Source of the DNA: a bacterium
GTDB taxonomy: Bacteria > Planctomycetota > UBA1135 > UBA2386
Length of the DNA stretch: 64,000 nucleotides
Direction of reading: 5' to 3'
Assembly (NCBI GenBank): GCA_030432695.1
Contig: JAUILN010000018.1
Coordinates: 124,001 to 188,000, forward strand
Numbering within the stretch: the stretch's first letter is position 1; the number at the start of each line of letters is the position of its first letter. Made by a program: the position numbers and the translations under genes. Positions 34,360 through 42,420 of this stretch are shown here, in pieces. Below the pieces are notes generated by a model. It did not search any database. It had not been told where the DNA came from and worked only from the letters and a program-made list of their open reading frames with translations.

Positions 34360-36417
34360 ATGCGATCCCCATGTCTTCTGACGTTCGTGGCCGCGGCTGT
34401 CGTCGCGACGGTGCCTGCTCGATTCCCGGTGGCGGCCGAAGGACCAGTCGAGGCCGACCTCGTGGTCTACGGCGGCACCTCGGCAGCGATCGCCACCGCC
34501 GTGCAGGCGGTGCGGATGGGGCGCTCGGTGGTGGTCGTCTGCCCGAACACCCGCCTCGGCGGGCTGAGCAGCGGTGGACTCGGCTGGACCGACAGCGGCG
34601 ACAAGCGGGTGGTCGGTGGGGTCAGCCGCGAGTTCTACCGGCGGATCAAGCGGGTCTACGACGACCCGGCGACCTGGGTCTGGGAGGAGTCCGTCGGCTA
34701 TGGGCGTTACCGACCCGACGACGACGCGCAGTGGACGTTCGAGCCGCACATCGCCGAGCGGGTCTTCGAGGACCTGGTGGCGGAGCACGCGATCGCCGTG
34801 CATCGGGACCGGTGGCTCGACCGGGTAGCCGGGGTGGAGGTCGACGGCGGGCGCATCGTCTCGATCCGCACGCTCGATGGCGCGGTCTACCGCGGGCGCA
34901 TGTTCGTCGACGCCACCTACGAGGGCGATCTCATGGCCGCGGCCGGGGTCGGCTACACGGTGGGGCGGGAGGCCAATGCCAGATATGGCGAGTCACTCAA
35001 TGGCGTGCAGGCGCCGGCGGCGAAGCATCAGTTCACCTTCGACATCAGCCCGTACGTGGTGCCCGACGATCCGTCGAGCGGGCTCCTGCCGCGCGTGCGC
35101 GCCGGGTCACCGGGCGCCAACGGCAGCGGCGACCATCGACTGCAGGCCTACAACTACAGGATGTGTCTGACACGGGTGCAGGAGAATCGCGTGCCGTTTC
35201 CGAAGCCCGAGGGCTACGACCCGGCGCAGTACGAGTTGCTGCTGCGTTCGCTGCTGGCCGGCAGCCGGCACATCCGCGGGAAGTTCGACATGCTGCCGAA
35301 CGGGAAGACCGACACCAACAACCACGGCTCGTTCTCTACCGACGACATCGGCAGCAACTACGACTATCCGGAGGCCAGCTACGCGCAGCGCGAGGAGATC
35401 CTGGCGGCGCACCGGACCTACCAGCAAGGCTACTGCTGGTTCCTGGCCAACGATCCGCGGGTGCCGGAGGACGTGCGCGAGTGGTACGGGGCGTGGGGGT
35501 TGGCCAAGGACGAGTTCGTCGACAACGGCCATTGGCCGCACCAGATCTACGTGCGCGAGGCACGGCGGATGGTGGGTGACTTCGTGGTCACCGAGAACCA
35601 TCTGCGCGGTCGCGTGCCGACGCCGCGGCCGATCGGTATGGGGTCCTACAACATGGACAGCCACAACGTGCAGCGCTACGTGGACGCGGAGGGTCACGTG
35701 CGCAACGAGGGCGACATCCAGGTCTCGCCGGGCGGGCCGTACCCGATCGACTATGGGGCGATCCTGCCGAAGCGGGAGGAGTGCGCGAACCTGTTGGTGG
35801 TCTGCGCGGTGAGCAGCTCGCACATCGCCTATGGATCGATCCGGATGGAGCCGGTGTTCATGATCCTCGGGCAGTCGGCGGCGACCGCGGCGGTGTTGGC
35901 GATGGAGCGCGGCATCGCGCCGCAGGATGTCGACTATGCCGAGCTCCGCGCCAGGCTGTTGGCGGACGGGCAGGTGCTGGCGCGGCCCGGAGTCGCGGGG
36001 ATCGACCCGGCGACGCTGCCGGGCGCGGTGGTCGACGATGCCGCGGCGGAGTTGCGCGGTGCGTGGGGGACGAGCCGGGTGGTCGGACCGTTCGTCGGCG
36101 CCGGCTACCGCCACGACGAGAACACCGGCAAGGGCGCGAAGTCGCTGCTGTTCCGCGCGCGCCTGCCTGTGCCCGGGAGCTACGAGCTGCGCATCGCCTA
36201 CAGCCCCAACGCGAACCGGGCCTCCAATGTGCCGGTGGTCGTCCATCACCTCGGGGGTGCGGAGGAGGTTCGGGTCGACCAGCGCACCCGCCCGGCGATC
36301 GGCGGAGTCTGGACGTCACTCGGCCGCTTCGAGTTCGGCACCGACGCGCAGGTGGAGATCCGCACCGACGGCACCGACGGCTACGTGATCGCCGACGCGG
36401 TGCAGTGGCTGCGCTGA
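34360..36417 (+). CDS. Secreted FAD-dependent oxidoreductase with C-terminal golvesin/xanthan-lyase-like domain
   Basis: A 685-residue exported flavoprotein of the PF12831 type, common in planctomycetes. Signal peptide at residues 1-26. The dinucleotide-binding motif VVYGGTSAAIAT lies at 35-46, followed by LGGLSSGGLGWTD, a substrate-side segment, and PYPIDYGAILPKREECANLLVVCAVSSSH near the end of the FAD domain. From about residue 565 (VVGPFVGAGYRHD...) a beta-sandwich resembles the golvesin/xanthan-lyase C-terminal domain. The substrate is unknown, perhaps a polysaccharide or sugar acid (inference). The ATG at 34360 was preferred to a TTG at 34342. Likely co-transcribed with the TauE-like gene. 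Confidence 0.88.
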   Translation: MRSPCLLTFVAAAVVATVPARFPVAAEGPVEADLVVYGGTSAAIATAVQAVRMGRSVVVVCPNTRLGGLSSGGLGWTDSGDKRVVGGVSREFYRRIKRVYDDPATWVWEESVGYGRYRPDDDAQWTFEPHIAERVFEDLVAEHAIAVHRDRWLDRVAGVEVDGGRIVSIRTLDGAVYRGRMFVDATYEGDLMAAAGVGYTVGREANARYGESLNGVQAPAAKHQFTFDISPYVVPDDPSSGLLPRVRAGSPGANGSGDHRLQAYNYRMCLTRVQENRVPFPKPEGYDPAQYELLLRSLLAGSRHIRGKFDMLPNGKTDTNNHGSFSTDDIGSNYDYPEASYAQREEILAAHRTYQQGYCWFLANDPRVPEDVREWYGAWGLAKDEFVDNGHWPHQIYVREARRMVGDFVVTENHLRGRVPTPRPIGMGSYNMDSHNVQRYVDAEGHVRNEGDIQVSPGGPYPIDYGAILPKREECANLLVVCAVSSSHIAYGSIRMEPVFMILGQSAATAAVLAMERGIAPQDVDYAELRARLLADGQVLARPGVAGIDPATLPGAVVDDAAAELRGAWGTSRVVGPFVGAGYRHDENTGKGAKSLLFRARLPVPGSYELRIAYSPNANRASNVPVVVHHLGGAEEVRVDQRTRPAIGGVWTSLGRFEFGTDAQVEIRTDGTDGYVIADAVQWLR

Positions 36418-36438
36418 GCCGCACCGCCTGCGTGGATC

Positions 36439-36471
36439 TGTCGTAGTTGGTGCCTGGCACCGTACGCGACA
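36439..36471. repeat. REP-like palindromic element, copy 1
   Basis: Core GGTGCCTGGCACC (36449-36461) is a 6-bp inverted repeat around one T. It is flanked by TGTCG (36439-36443) and CGACA (36467-36471), which also pair. It lies between two convergent genes. The same core recurs at 36501 and 37681. Confidence 0.65.
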
Positions 36472-36488
36472 CATTCTGCGTCGCAAAG

Positions 36489-36525
36489 TCTGTCGTAGTT
36501 GGTGCCTGGCACCGCCCGCGACAGA
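36489..36525. repeat. REP-like palindromic element, copy 2
   Basis: Same GGTGCCTGGCACC core (36501-36513), with longer outer arms TCTGTCG (36489-36495) and CGACAGA (36519-36525). The stretch TGTCGTAGTT in front of the core is identical to copy 1, so the two are direct repeats 52 nt apart. They may act as a bidirectional terminator. Confidence 0.65.
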
Positions 36526-36546
36526 TTCATGTCCGAGGGGATCCGG

Positions 36547-37662
36547 TCAGAAGGAGTACTGCGGCACCTTCAGCAGCTCGCCGTCCTTCAGCGCCGACTG
36601 GTGGGCGACGATGCCGGGCACGGTGAGGTTGAGCGCCATGGCGACGTCCACCAGTGGCTTGCGGTTCTCGAGGACCGCGCGGACGAACTCGTGGCCGAGG
36701 TAGCCGTGCGAGCCGCCGTGGCCGCCGGGCGTGACGCCCGCCGGGAGCGCAGGCTTGTCGAGGTCCGGGAGCTCCTTCTCCACGCCCTGGTAGGCGGTTC
36801 CGGTGACGGCACCGCGCCGGCCGCGGACCCGGCCCACCTCGCCCTCGTGGCCCGGCGTGTCCCAGCTCACCGCCATCCGCGCCGAGCCGCCCTCCGCGGT
36901 GCGGAACAGCGCGACCTCGGTGCCGAACGGGTTGCGGTAGGCGTTGTTCTCGGCCTGCAGCTCGGGGCGGTGGCTCGGCATTCCCATGCAGGAGACCTCG
37001 GTGAACGGCTTGCCGGTGACCCCGACGTAGTAGGCGTTCGAGTGGGTGGGATACCACTGCGGCGGCAGGCCGCGGCGCCAGTCCTGGTAGGCGGGGAGCA
37101 GCGCGCAGCCGTCGTGGTAGTACTCGCCCTCGCTGTGGACCAGCTCGCCGAGCGCGCCGGCGTCGTACAGCGTGCGCATCGCGTAGAGGTCCGGCCGGAA
37201 GCACGACGTCTCGAACATCATGTAGGTGAGGCCGGTGGTCTTCACCGTCTCGAGGAGTTCGTCGGCGTCCTCGAGGTTGCCGAACACCGCGGGCACCGCG
37301 CAGGCGACGTGCTTGCCGTGGCGCAGCGCCTCGATCGCGTGGCGGGCGTGGCTCGGTGCGTCGGTGGCGAGGTACACGGCTTCGACGGTGTCGTCGTGCA
37401 GCAGCTCTGCCAGCGATGCGTAGCTGCGGGGCGCCTTGCAGATCTCGGCCAGTTCGCGGCAGCGGTCCTCGAACAGATCGCTGACCGCGACGACCTCGAC
37501 GTCGGGATGGTTCTGCAGCGAGAACTGCACGCCGAACTTGCAGACCCCGTGGCCGACGATGCCCACGCGGAGCTTGCGGCGGGATCCGGGAATCCAAAGG
37601 GCTGCGGCGCCGAGGCAGCTGGTCTGCTGGAGGAACGTGCGGCGGGTGGTGGGGTGGAGCAT
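36547..37662 (-). CDS. Gfo/Idh/MocA-family oxidoreductase, Tat-exported
   Basis: A 371-residue NAD(P)-dependent oxidoreductase. The N-terminus PTTRRTFLQQTSCLGAAALW has the twin-arginine signal frequent in planctomycete members. The Rossmann motif GIVGHGVCKFG starts near residue 34. VEAVYLATDAPSHARHAIEALRHGKHVACAVP is the family's EKP-like region, although the usual Lys of EKP reads Ala/Val here (CAVP), so the catalytic Lys may be missing. HSEGEYYHDG and PTHSNAYYVGVTGKPFTEVSCMG follow. The substrate is probably a sugar or inositol derivative. The ATG at 37662 begins the Tat signal; the longer frame to 37935 is an artefact. A 43-nt hairpin sits directly in front of the start. Confidence 0.87.
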   Translation of the reverse strand: MLHPTTRRTFLQQTSCLGAAALWIPGSRRKLRVGIVGHGVCKFGVQFSLQNHPDVEVVAVSDLFEDRCRELAEICKAPRSYASLAELLHDDTVEAVYLATDAPSHARHAIEALRHGKHVACAVPAVFGNLEDADELLETVKTTGLTYMMFETSCFRPDLYAMRTLYDAGALGELVHSEGEYYHDGCALLPAYQDWRRGLPPQWYPTHSNAYYVGVTGKPFTEVSCMGMPSHRPELQAENNAYRNPFGTEVALFRTAEGGSARMAVSWDTPGHEGEVGRVRGRRGAVTGTAYQGVEKELPDLDKPALPAGVTPGGHGGSHGYLGHEFVRAVLENRKPLVDVAMALNLTVPGIVAHQSALKDGELLKVPQYSF

Positions 37663-37665
37663 GGT

Positions 37666-37708
37666 GGAAGATGTACAGCGGGTGCCTGGCACCGGGTGTA
37701 CATCTTCC
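37666..37708. repeat. REP-like hairpin, copy 3, at the start of the oxidoreductase gene
   Basis: Core GGTGCCTGGCACC at 37681-37693, nested inside perfect 12-nt arms GGAAGATGTACA (37666-37677) and TGTACATCTTCC (37697-37708). It lies 3 nt before the minus-strand ATG at 37662 and 33 nt before the plus-strand ATG at 37742, inside a divergent promoter region. Confidence 0.65.
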
Positions 37709-37741
37709 CTCAGGGAGCGGCTCCTGGGAGAGTGCGTGGGT

Positions 37742-38701
37742 ATGTCATCGCGCCTCTCGAGCCTCTTCGTCGCCCTGCTGCTCCTCGCCGGTTCGTGTGC
37801 GTCGGTGTCGCGGCAGGCCGCTCCGGTCGAGCAGGGCCGTGCGATCGCCGCATCGATCGTCGTCGCCGAACAGCCCCTGCTCCGCTTCGGGGTGATCGCC
37901 GACTGCCAGTACTGCGCCCTCGAGCGCGCCGGCAACCGCCACTACGCGAAGTCGGTCGGCAAGCTGCGCGCCTGCGTCGAGCAGTTCAATGGCCTCGATC
38001 TCGACTTCGTGGTCCACCTCGGCGATTTCATCGACCGGGACTGGGAGAGCTTCGACGCGGTGGGGCCGATCTACGACCAGCTCACCGCCCCGCACCACCA
38101 CGTGCTCGGCAACCACGACTTCTCGGTGCCCGACGCCCGGAAGGCGCAGGTGCCGGCGAGGATGGGGCTCGAATCCCGCTACTACACCTTCGACCACGGC
38201 ACCTTCCGCTTCGTGGTGATCGACGGCAACGACCTGAGCTTCCACGCCCACCCCGAGGGCAGTCCCGAGTGGCGACGGTCGGCGACCTACTACAAGGCGT
38301 CGGGCACCGACTCACCGAAATGGAACGGCGCCTTGGGCCTGGAGCAGATGGAATGGCTCGACCGGACCCTCGAGCAGGCCGACGAGGCGGGGCAGCGCGC
38401 CTTCGTGCTCTGCCACTTCCCGGTGTTCCCCGCCAACGTCCACAACCTGTGGAACGCCGCGCAGGTCCTCCGGGTGCTCGAGTCCCATGACAGCTTCGTG
38501 GCCTATCTCAATGGCCACAACCACGCCGGCAATCTCGGCGAGCGGGCGGGGCGCCCGTACGTCACCTTCCACGGCATGGTCGACACCGAGACCTCGGCGT
38601 TCGCGGTCGTCTCGTTGTTCGAGGACCGGATGGAGGTCGCCGGCTTCGGCCGTCAGCCCGACCACCAACTGGCGCTGCGGCCGGGCCCCGGACGCCGCTG
38701 A
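37742..38701 (+). CDS. ADPRibase-Mn-like metallophosphoesterase, lipoprotein
   Basis: A 319-residue calcineurin-like phosphoesterase. Metal-binding motifs in order: ADCQ (GVIADCQY), GDFID (HLGDFIDRDWE), GNHD (VLGNHDFS), a CHFP segment and GHNH. The order, spacing and DCQY opening resemble Mn-dependent ADP-ribose/CDP-alcohol diphosphatases. The N-terminus is a lipoprotein-type signal (LLLLAGSC), so the enzyme would face the periplasm. The likely reaction is cleavage of a nucleoside diphosphate compound or phosphodiester. The ATG at 37742 was chosen over a GTG two codons upstream. Divergent from the Gfo/Idh gene. Confidence 0.88.
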   Translation: MSSRLSSLFVALLLLAGSCASVSRQAAPVEQGRAIAASIVVAEQPLLRFGVIADCQYCALERAGNRHYAKSVGKLRACVEQFNGLDLDFVVHLGDFIDRDWESFDAVGPIYDQLTAPHHHVLGNHDFSVPDARKAQVPARMGLESRYYTFDHGTFRFVVIDGNDLSFHAHPEGSPEWRRSATYYKASGTDSPKWNGALGLEQMEWLDRTLEQADEAGQRAFVLCHFPVFPANVHNLWNAAQVLRVLESHDSFVAYLNGHNHAGNLGERAGRPYVTFHGMVDTETSAFAVVSLFEDRMEVAGFGRQPDHQLALRPGPGRR

Positions 38702-38796
38702 GTCGGGCCGGGCGGGCAGGAAATCGCGAGCTTCTCGTCCGCGCTCCCCGGGGGCGGGTCACGTGTCGGTGTCCTCGCAATCAAGGAGAACCGACC

Positions 38797-39879
38797 ATGA
38801 ACGCCACCAGCAACTCCCTGTTCGTCGCCCTCGCCACCGTCCTCGCCGCTTCGAGCGCCACCGCCCAGATGGGCTCCTGCGTCGTGAGCTCGACCTACAC
38901 GCCGCGCAGCGTGCACCCGGCCGGCAACCAGATCTTCTGCTGCATGACCCAGAGCGGCCGACAGATCACTGTCGACGCGACCACGATCACCTCGCCGTTC
39001 CCCTCGGCGCTCTACGACCCTCCGCTGTCCGACCAGTTCGGTGACGCGGTCTATACCCGTCGCTTCGGCGGTCGCCTGGTCGCGGGCTACCGCTGGGGCG
39101 ACGTGAACACGGTCGACACCAGCATCCCGACTGCGCTCACCACGATCGACACCGAGAACACGGTCTACCACCACGAGGGGATGGAGCTGTTCGAGGACTC
39201 GGCGGGCCAGGTCTGGGTCGTCTACTCCGAGCAGAACACCAGTCCCGGCAATGCCGGTGGACTGCGGGTCTACCAGATGGCCGCGTCGGGCATGACCGAG
39301 GTCGGTAACTTCCTCAACAACGACCAGGGCGGCAACGAAATCGAGATGAGCCCCGACGCGCGGGTCATCTACCAGATCGGCGAGATCGGTGGAGCCGGCA
39401 ACCCGCGCTTCTGGGTCTACGACTCCGACGTCGCCAACGGCTTCGCCACGCCGACGCGGATCCTCGACATGCCGCTGCCGTTCGCGACCACGCGCTTCTC
39501 GTCGTCGCAGATGGAGCGCAACCAGCAGGGCAACAACCTGGTGATTGCGCGGGGCTTCGAAGGACTCTCGGTCGCCGACACCTCGATCCCGACCTCGCCG
39601 AACTTCAACCTGATCCTGCAGATGCCGGGCGTGCTGTTCTTCGACGGCGTCCGTTTCTTCCCGAACTCCGACATCTGCGCGGTCTGGGGCTTCGTCCGCT
39701 CCGGCGGCACCGACACGCCGTTCCTGCTGTTCGGCTATGCGGGCAGCCCGGGGTCGTTCATCACCCTCTTCAGCATCGTCTACCCGCGCTACATCAACGA
39801 CATCCAGATGCAGGGGCCGCGGACCTACATCCTCGGCACCGACCAGACGAGCGGGGACTGCATCCTGGATATCTGGTGA
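38797..39879 (+). CDS. Secreted protein, probably beta-propeller
   Basis: A 360-residue exported protein with a signal peptide (residues 1-24, ending ATAQ). The mature part is rich in aromatic and small residues with repeated strand motifs such as GLRVYQMAASGMTEVGNF and NPRFWVYDSDVANG; it recalls LVIVD/choice-of-anchor-type propellers. No enzyme motif is seen. It lacks the shared C-terminal domain of its secreted neighbours and ends LGTDQTSGDCILDIW. A good ribosome site AAGGAG (38783-38788) precedes the ATG at 38797. Function unknown. Confidence 0.78.
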   Translation: MNATSNSLFVALATVLAASSATAQMGSCVVSSTYTPRSVHPAGNQIFCCMTQSGRQITVDATTITSPFPSALYDPPLSDQFGDAVYTRRFGGRLVAGYRWGDVNTVDTSIPTALTTIDTENTVYHHEGMELFEDSAGQVWVVYSEQNTSPGNAGGLRVYQMAASGMTEVGNFLNNDQGGNEIEMSPDARVIYQIGEIGGAGNPRFWVYDSDVANGFATPTRILDMPLPFATTRFSSSQMERNQQGNNLVIARGFEGLSVADTSIPTSPNFNLILQMPGVLFFDGVRFFPNSDICAVWGFVRSGGTDTPFLLFGYAGSPGSFITLFSIVYPRYINDIQMQGPRTYILGTDQTSGDCILDIW

Positions 39880-39958
39880 GCGGGCCGCGGGGCTGGGCAC
39901 GCGTTATCCTGGACGCGTCGAGGGACGCTCGACCTCGACGTCGCCAAGAGGACCAGCC

Positions 39959-40954
39959 ATGAATTCCGCGCTCGCGTGCTCGATTCTCGGCGCAATGCTG
40001 CTGGCGGCGCCTGCTCCCGGGGCTGCGCGTGCCTTGGGCAGCCTTCAGGATCCGGACGTGTTTTCGGATCGGGAGGCCCGGGAGGATCTGGATCGACTCC
40101 ATCGCGGGCGCTTCTCCGAAGGGCACCGTGACCATTGGGAACGCAGTCTTGCTCGCCAGGCACAGGCGGTGGAGCGGGGGGTCGCGTGGCTGACGTCCCA
40201 GCAGGCCGAAGACGGAGCGCTTCGCGACGAGGCCGACCGCGCCGGGGTCCTTTCGACCTCGACCGCACTGCTCGCCTGGCTCGCCGACGGCAGCACGACC
40301 CAAGTCGGCCCGCACCAGCAGGCGGTCCGGTCGGCTCTACGGTGGTTGGTCGAGCAGCAGTCCGCCGAGGGCGCGTTCCTCGCTGGCCCCGACCCCGACG
40401 GACGCATTCACGCCCTCGCCACCTTCGCGCTGGTCGACGCGGCATACGACGGCCGGCACCCGGCGTTGTGGGTGTCCGCGGCGTCAGCGGTCGCCTGGCT
40501 CGCAAAGCAACCAGGGGACGATCCCTGGAAAGCCGCGGCCCTGGCCTATGCGGCGCGCGCCGGGTTCGAGGTCGGCGTCCCGCCGACGTCCAGTGCGCCT
40601 GATGCGGACGATGCGGGGGCCAAGGCTGGTCAACTGCTCGCGATGCACCTTGCGCCTCGTGGTCCGAAGTCACGCAGCCTGCCTCGCCCGGAGGACGAGG
40701 TGCGACCGGTGGCGGCGCTCGTCGCGCCGGCCACCGATCCCGCGCTGGCGGCGCTCGCGGCGCAGGGGATCCAGCAGAACGCCGGCGAGAGCTTCGATGC
40801 ACTCCTCGTCGAGCTGCACGGGTGGCCGGCGGATCAGCTCCCCGACGGCTCGTGGCCGGCCTTCGACGACGAGACCATGGGGCCGATCGCCACCACGGGC
40901 TTTCGGCTGTTCGCGCTGCAGGTCCCGCTGCGTTTCACGCGGAGCTTCCGGTAG
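39959..40954 (+). CDS. Secreted alpha-toroid protein (prenyltransferase/squalene-oxidase-like repeats)
   Basis: A 331-residue protein with a signal peptide (1-25). Repeats of the type AVERGVAWLTSQQAEDGALRDE and AVRSALRWLVEQQSAEGAFL are characteristic of alpha/alpha-toroid folds (terpenoid cyclase/prenyltransferase-like), which in planctomycetes often occur in uncharacterised exported proteins. The catalytic DCTAE or DxDD motifs of squalene cyclases are not seen, so it is not a cyclase. SWPAFDDETMGPIATTGFRLFAL near the end is the last repeat. TATCCT at 39905-39910 and AAGAGGA just before the ATG at 39959 look like promoter and ribosome site. Confidence 0.8.
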   Translation: MNSALACSILGAMLLAAPAPGAARALGSLQDPDVFSDREAREDLDRLHRGRFSEGHRDHWERSLARQAQAVERGVAWLTSQQAEDGALRDEADRAGVLSTSTALLAWLADGSTTQVGPHQQAVRSALRWLVEQQSAEGAFLAGPDPDGRIHALATFALVDAAYDGRHPALWVSAASAVAWLAKQPGDDPWKAAALAYAARAGFEVGVPPTSSAPDADDAGAKAGQLLAMHLAPRGPKSRSLPRPEDEVRPVAALVAPATDPALAALAAQGIQQNAGESFDALLVELHGWPADQLPDGSWPAFDDETMGPIATTGFRLFALQVPLRFTRSFR

Positions 40955-40990
40955 CAGCGCGGACAGGTACGGCTGCGGACCACCGAGGCC

Positions 40991-42418
40991 TCAGCCCAGG
41001 AACTCCCGGATCGGCCCGCGCTGGTCGATCCCGAACTTGTTCAGGCCGACGTCGAGGGCGCCGAAGTGCTCGACGTCGTTGCCGTACGCATTGAGCAGCG
41101 TGGTGTACCAATTGCCCAGCGTCTTGTGGCCCGGCTGGCCGTAGTCGGGCAGGCGGATGTAGCGCCGGCGCAGGTCGACCTTGGTGTTCGAGCCGGCCAG
41201 CACCACGAACGGATACTCGGTGCCGTGGCTGTGGTGGGTCTCACCGCCGTCGGGGAAGTAGAACAGCATGGTGTTGTCGAACATCGTGCCGTCGCCTTCG
41301 GGGACCGACTTCAGGCGCCTGACCAGGCGGTCCACGATCTCCATGTGGTGGGTGCGGGCCCGGTTGCGGATCTCCTCGGCCGCCATGCCGCCGAACGACT
41401 TGCCGTGGCCGACGTCGTGCATGTTGACCTTCTCGCCCTCGATGCCGCGGATCCCGGTGTAGGGGTGGGCGAGTTCATCGAGCGTGAACGCCGCGACGTT
41501 GGTGAGGCCGGAGATCAACGCGCCGAGCAACACCTCGGCGTGACCCTGCTGCCGCTCGATCGTGGTGATGTCCGGCGACAGGTAGCGCTCGTCGAGGCGC
41601 GGCACGTGGGCACGGATGCGCTCGGCCATCGCGTCGATCTTGCGGTTGCGCTCCCGGAGACCCTCGATCGAGTCGGCGTAGCCCTCGACCTTGCGGCGCT
41701 CGAGGCCTGCGAGTTCGTTGGCGGTCGCGCCTTCCGACTTCGCCAGGAAGGCCAGGAGCTCGCGGTCCAGCGCGTAGCGGGTCCGCGCGTCGGCGTCGGC
41801 GGAGACCGACTGGAACAGCTCCTCGAGCGCGACCCGCGGCGAGCCGAACGCGTAGTTGGGCTGCTGCGGACCGCGGGCCGAGAAGCCCATGCCGATGCCG
41901 TCGAGGCTGCCGCGGGGGTTGCCGCCACCGGTCGGGAAGCAGGCCACCTCGATGTGGCCGACCGGCGAGGGGAACAGCTTCGCCAGCTCGAAGTCGACCG
42001 TGGCCCAGCGGATCGATGCGAGGCGTTCGTTGGCCTTGTAGACGCCGAGCGCCGAGCACCACGAGTGGTGGCCGACGGTGCACATCTTGCCCGACAAGCC
42101 CTGCAGCAAAGTCATGTCGCCGACGTGCGCAGCGATCGGCTGCAGCCATTCCGGCAGCTCGTGTCCGTCGAGATCCACGTCGATCGCCTGTCTGCGCTGT
42201 TCCTGCTGCTGCAGGGCGGCGTCGAAGCTCGGCGGCACCATCACCTTCGGCCAGAGCCCATTGCCGCGGTGGAGGAACACGAACCGCATCGGCGGCCTGC
42301 TGGCCGTGGCGCCTGCCGTGCCAGGGAGCAGGCGCTCCGCGGCGCGCAGCGGCTGGCTCAGGGCCATGGCCCCCGCTCCGAACAGGGTGGTCCGGAGGAA
42401 GTCGCGTCGGTCGGTCAT
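40991..42418 (-). CDS. DUF1552 family protein, Tat-exported
   Basis: A 475-residue protein of the DUF1552 family, found mainly in planctomycetes, acidobacteria and relatives. The N-terminus DRRDFLRTTLFGAGAMAL is a twin-arginine signal. Characteristic segments are RFVFLHRGNGLWP, LLQGLSGKMCTVGHHSWCSALGVYKA, HDVGHGKSF and MLFYFPDGGETHHSHGTEYPFVVLAG. The fold is alkaline-phosphatase-like, as in DUF1501. The gene follows the DUF1592/1588 cytochrome gene with 2 nt between stop and ATG, so both are co-translated. The partner protein is probably an exported c-type cytochrome; the job of the pair is unknown. Confidence 0.9.
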   Translation of the reverse strand: MTDRRDFLRTTLFGAGAMALSQPLRAAERLLPGTAGATASRPPMRFVFLHRGNGLWPKVMVPPSFDAALQQQEQRRQAIDVDLDGHELPEWLQPIAAHVGDMTLLQGLSGKMCTVGHHSWCSALGVYKANERLASIRWATVDFELAKLFPSPVGHIEVACFPTGGGNPRGSLDGIGMGFSARGPQQPNYAFGSPRVALEELFQSVSADADARTRYALDRELLAFLAKSEGATANELAGLERRKVEGYADSIEGLRERNRKIDAMAERIRAHVPRLDERYLSPDITTIERQQGHAEVLLGALISGLTNVAAFTLDELAHPYTGIRGIEGEKVNMHDVGHGKSFGGMAAEEIRNRARTHHMEIVDRLVRRLKSVPEGDGTMFDNTMLFYFPDGGETHHSHGTEYPFVVLAGSNTKVDLRRRYIRLPDYGQPGHKTLGNWYTTLLNAYGNDVEHFGALDVGLNKFGIDQRGPIREFLG

Positions 42419-42420
42419 GG

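Noticed and set aside
36418..36546. CRISPR-like direct repeats
   Set aside because: Only two copies, palindromic, without regular spacers or cas genes; better explained as REP-like elements.
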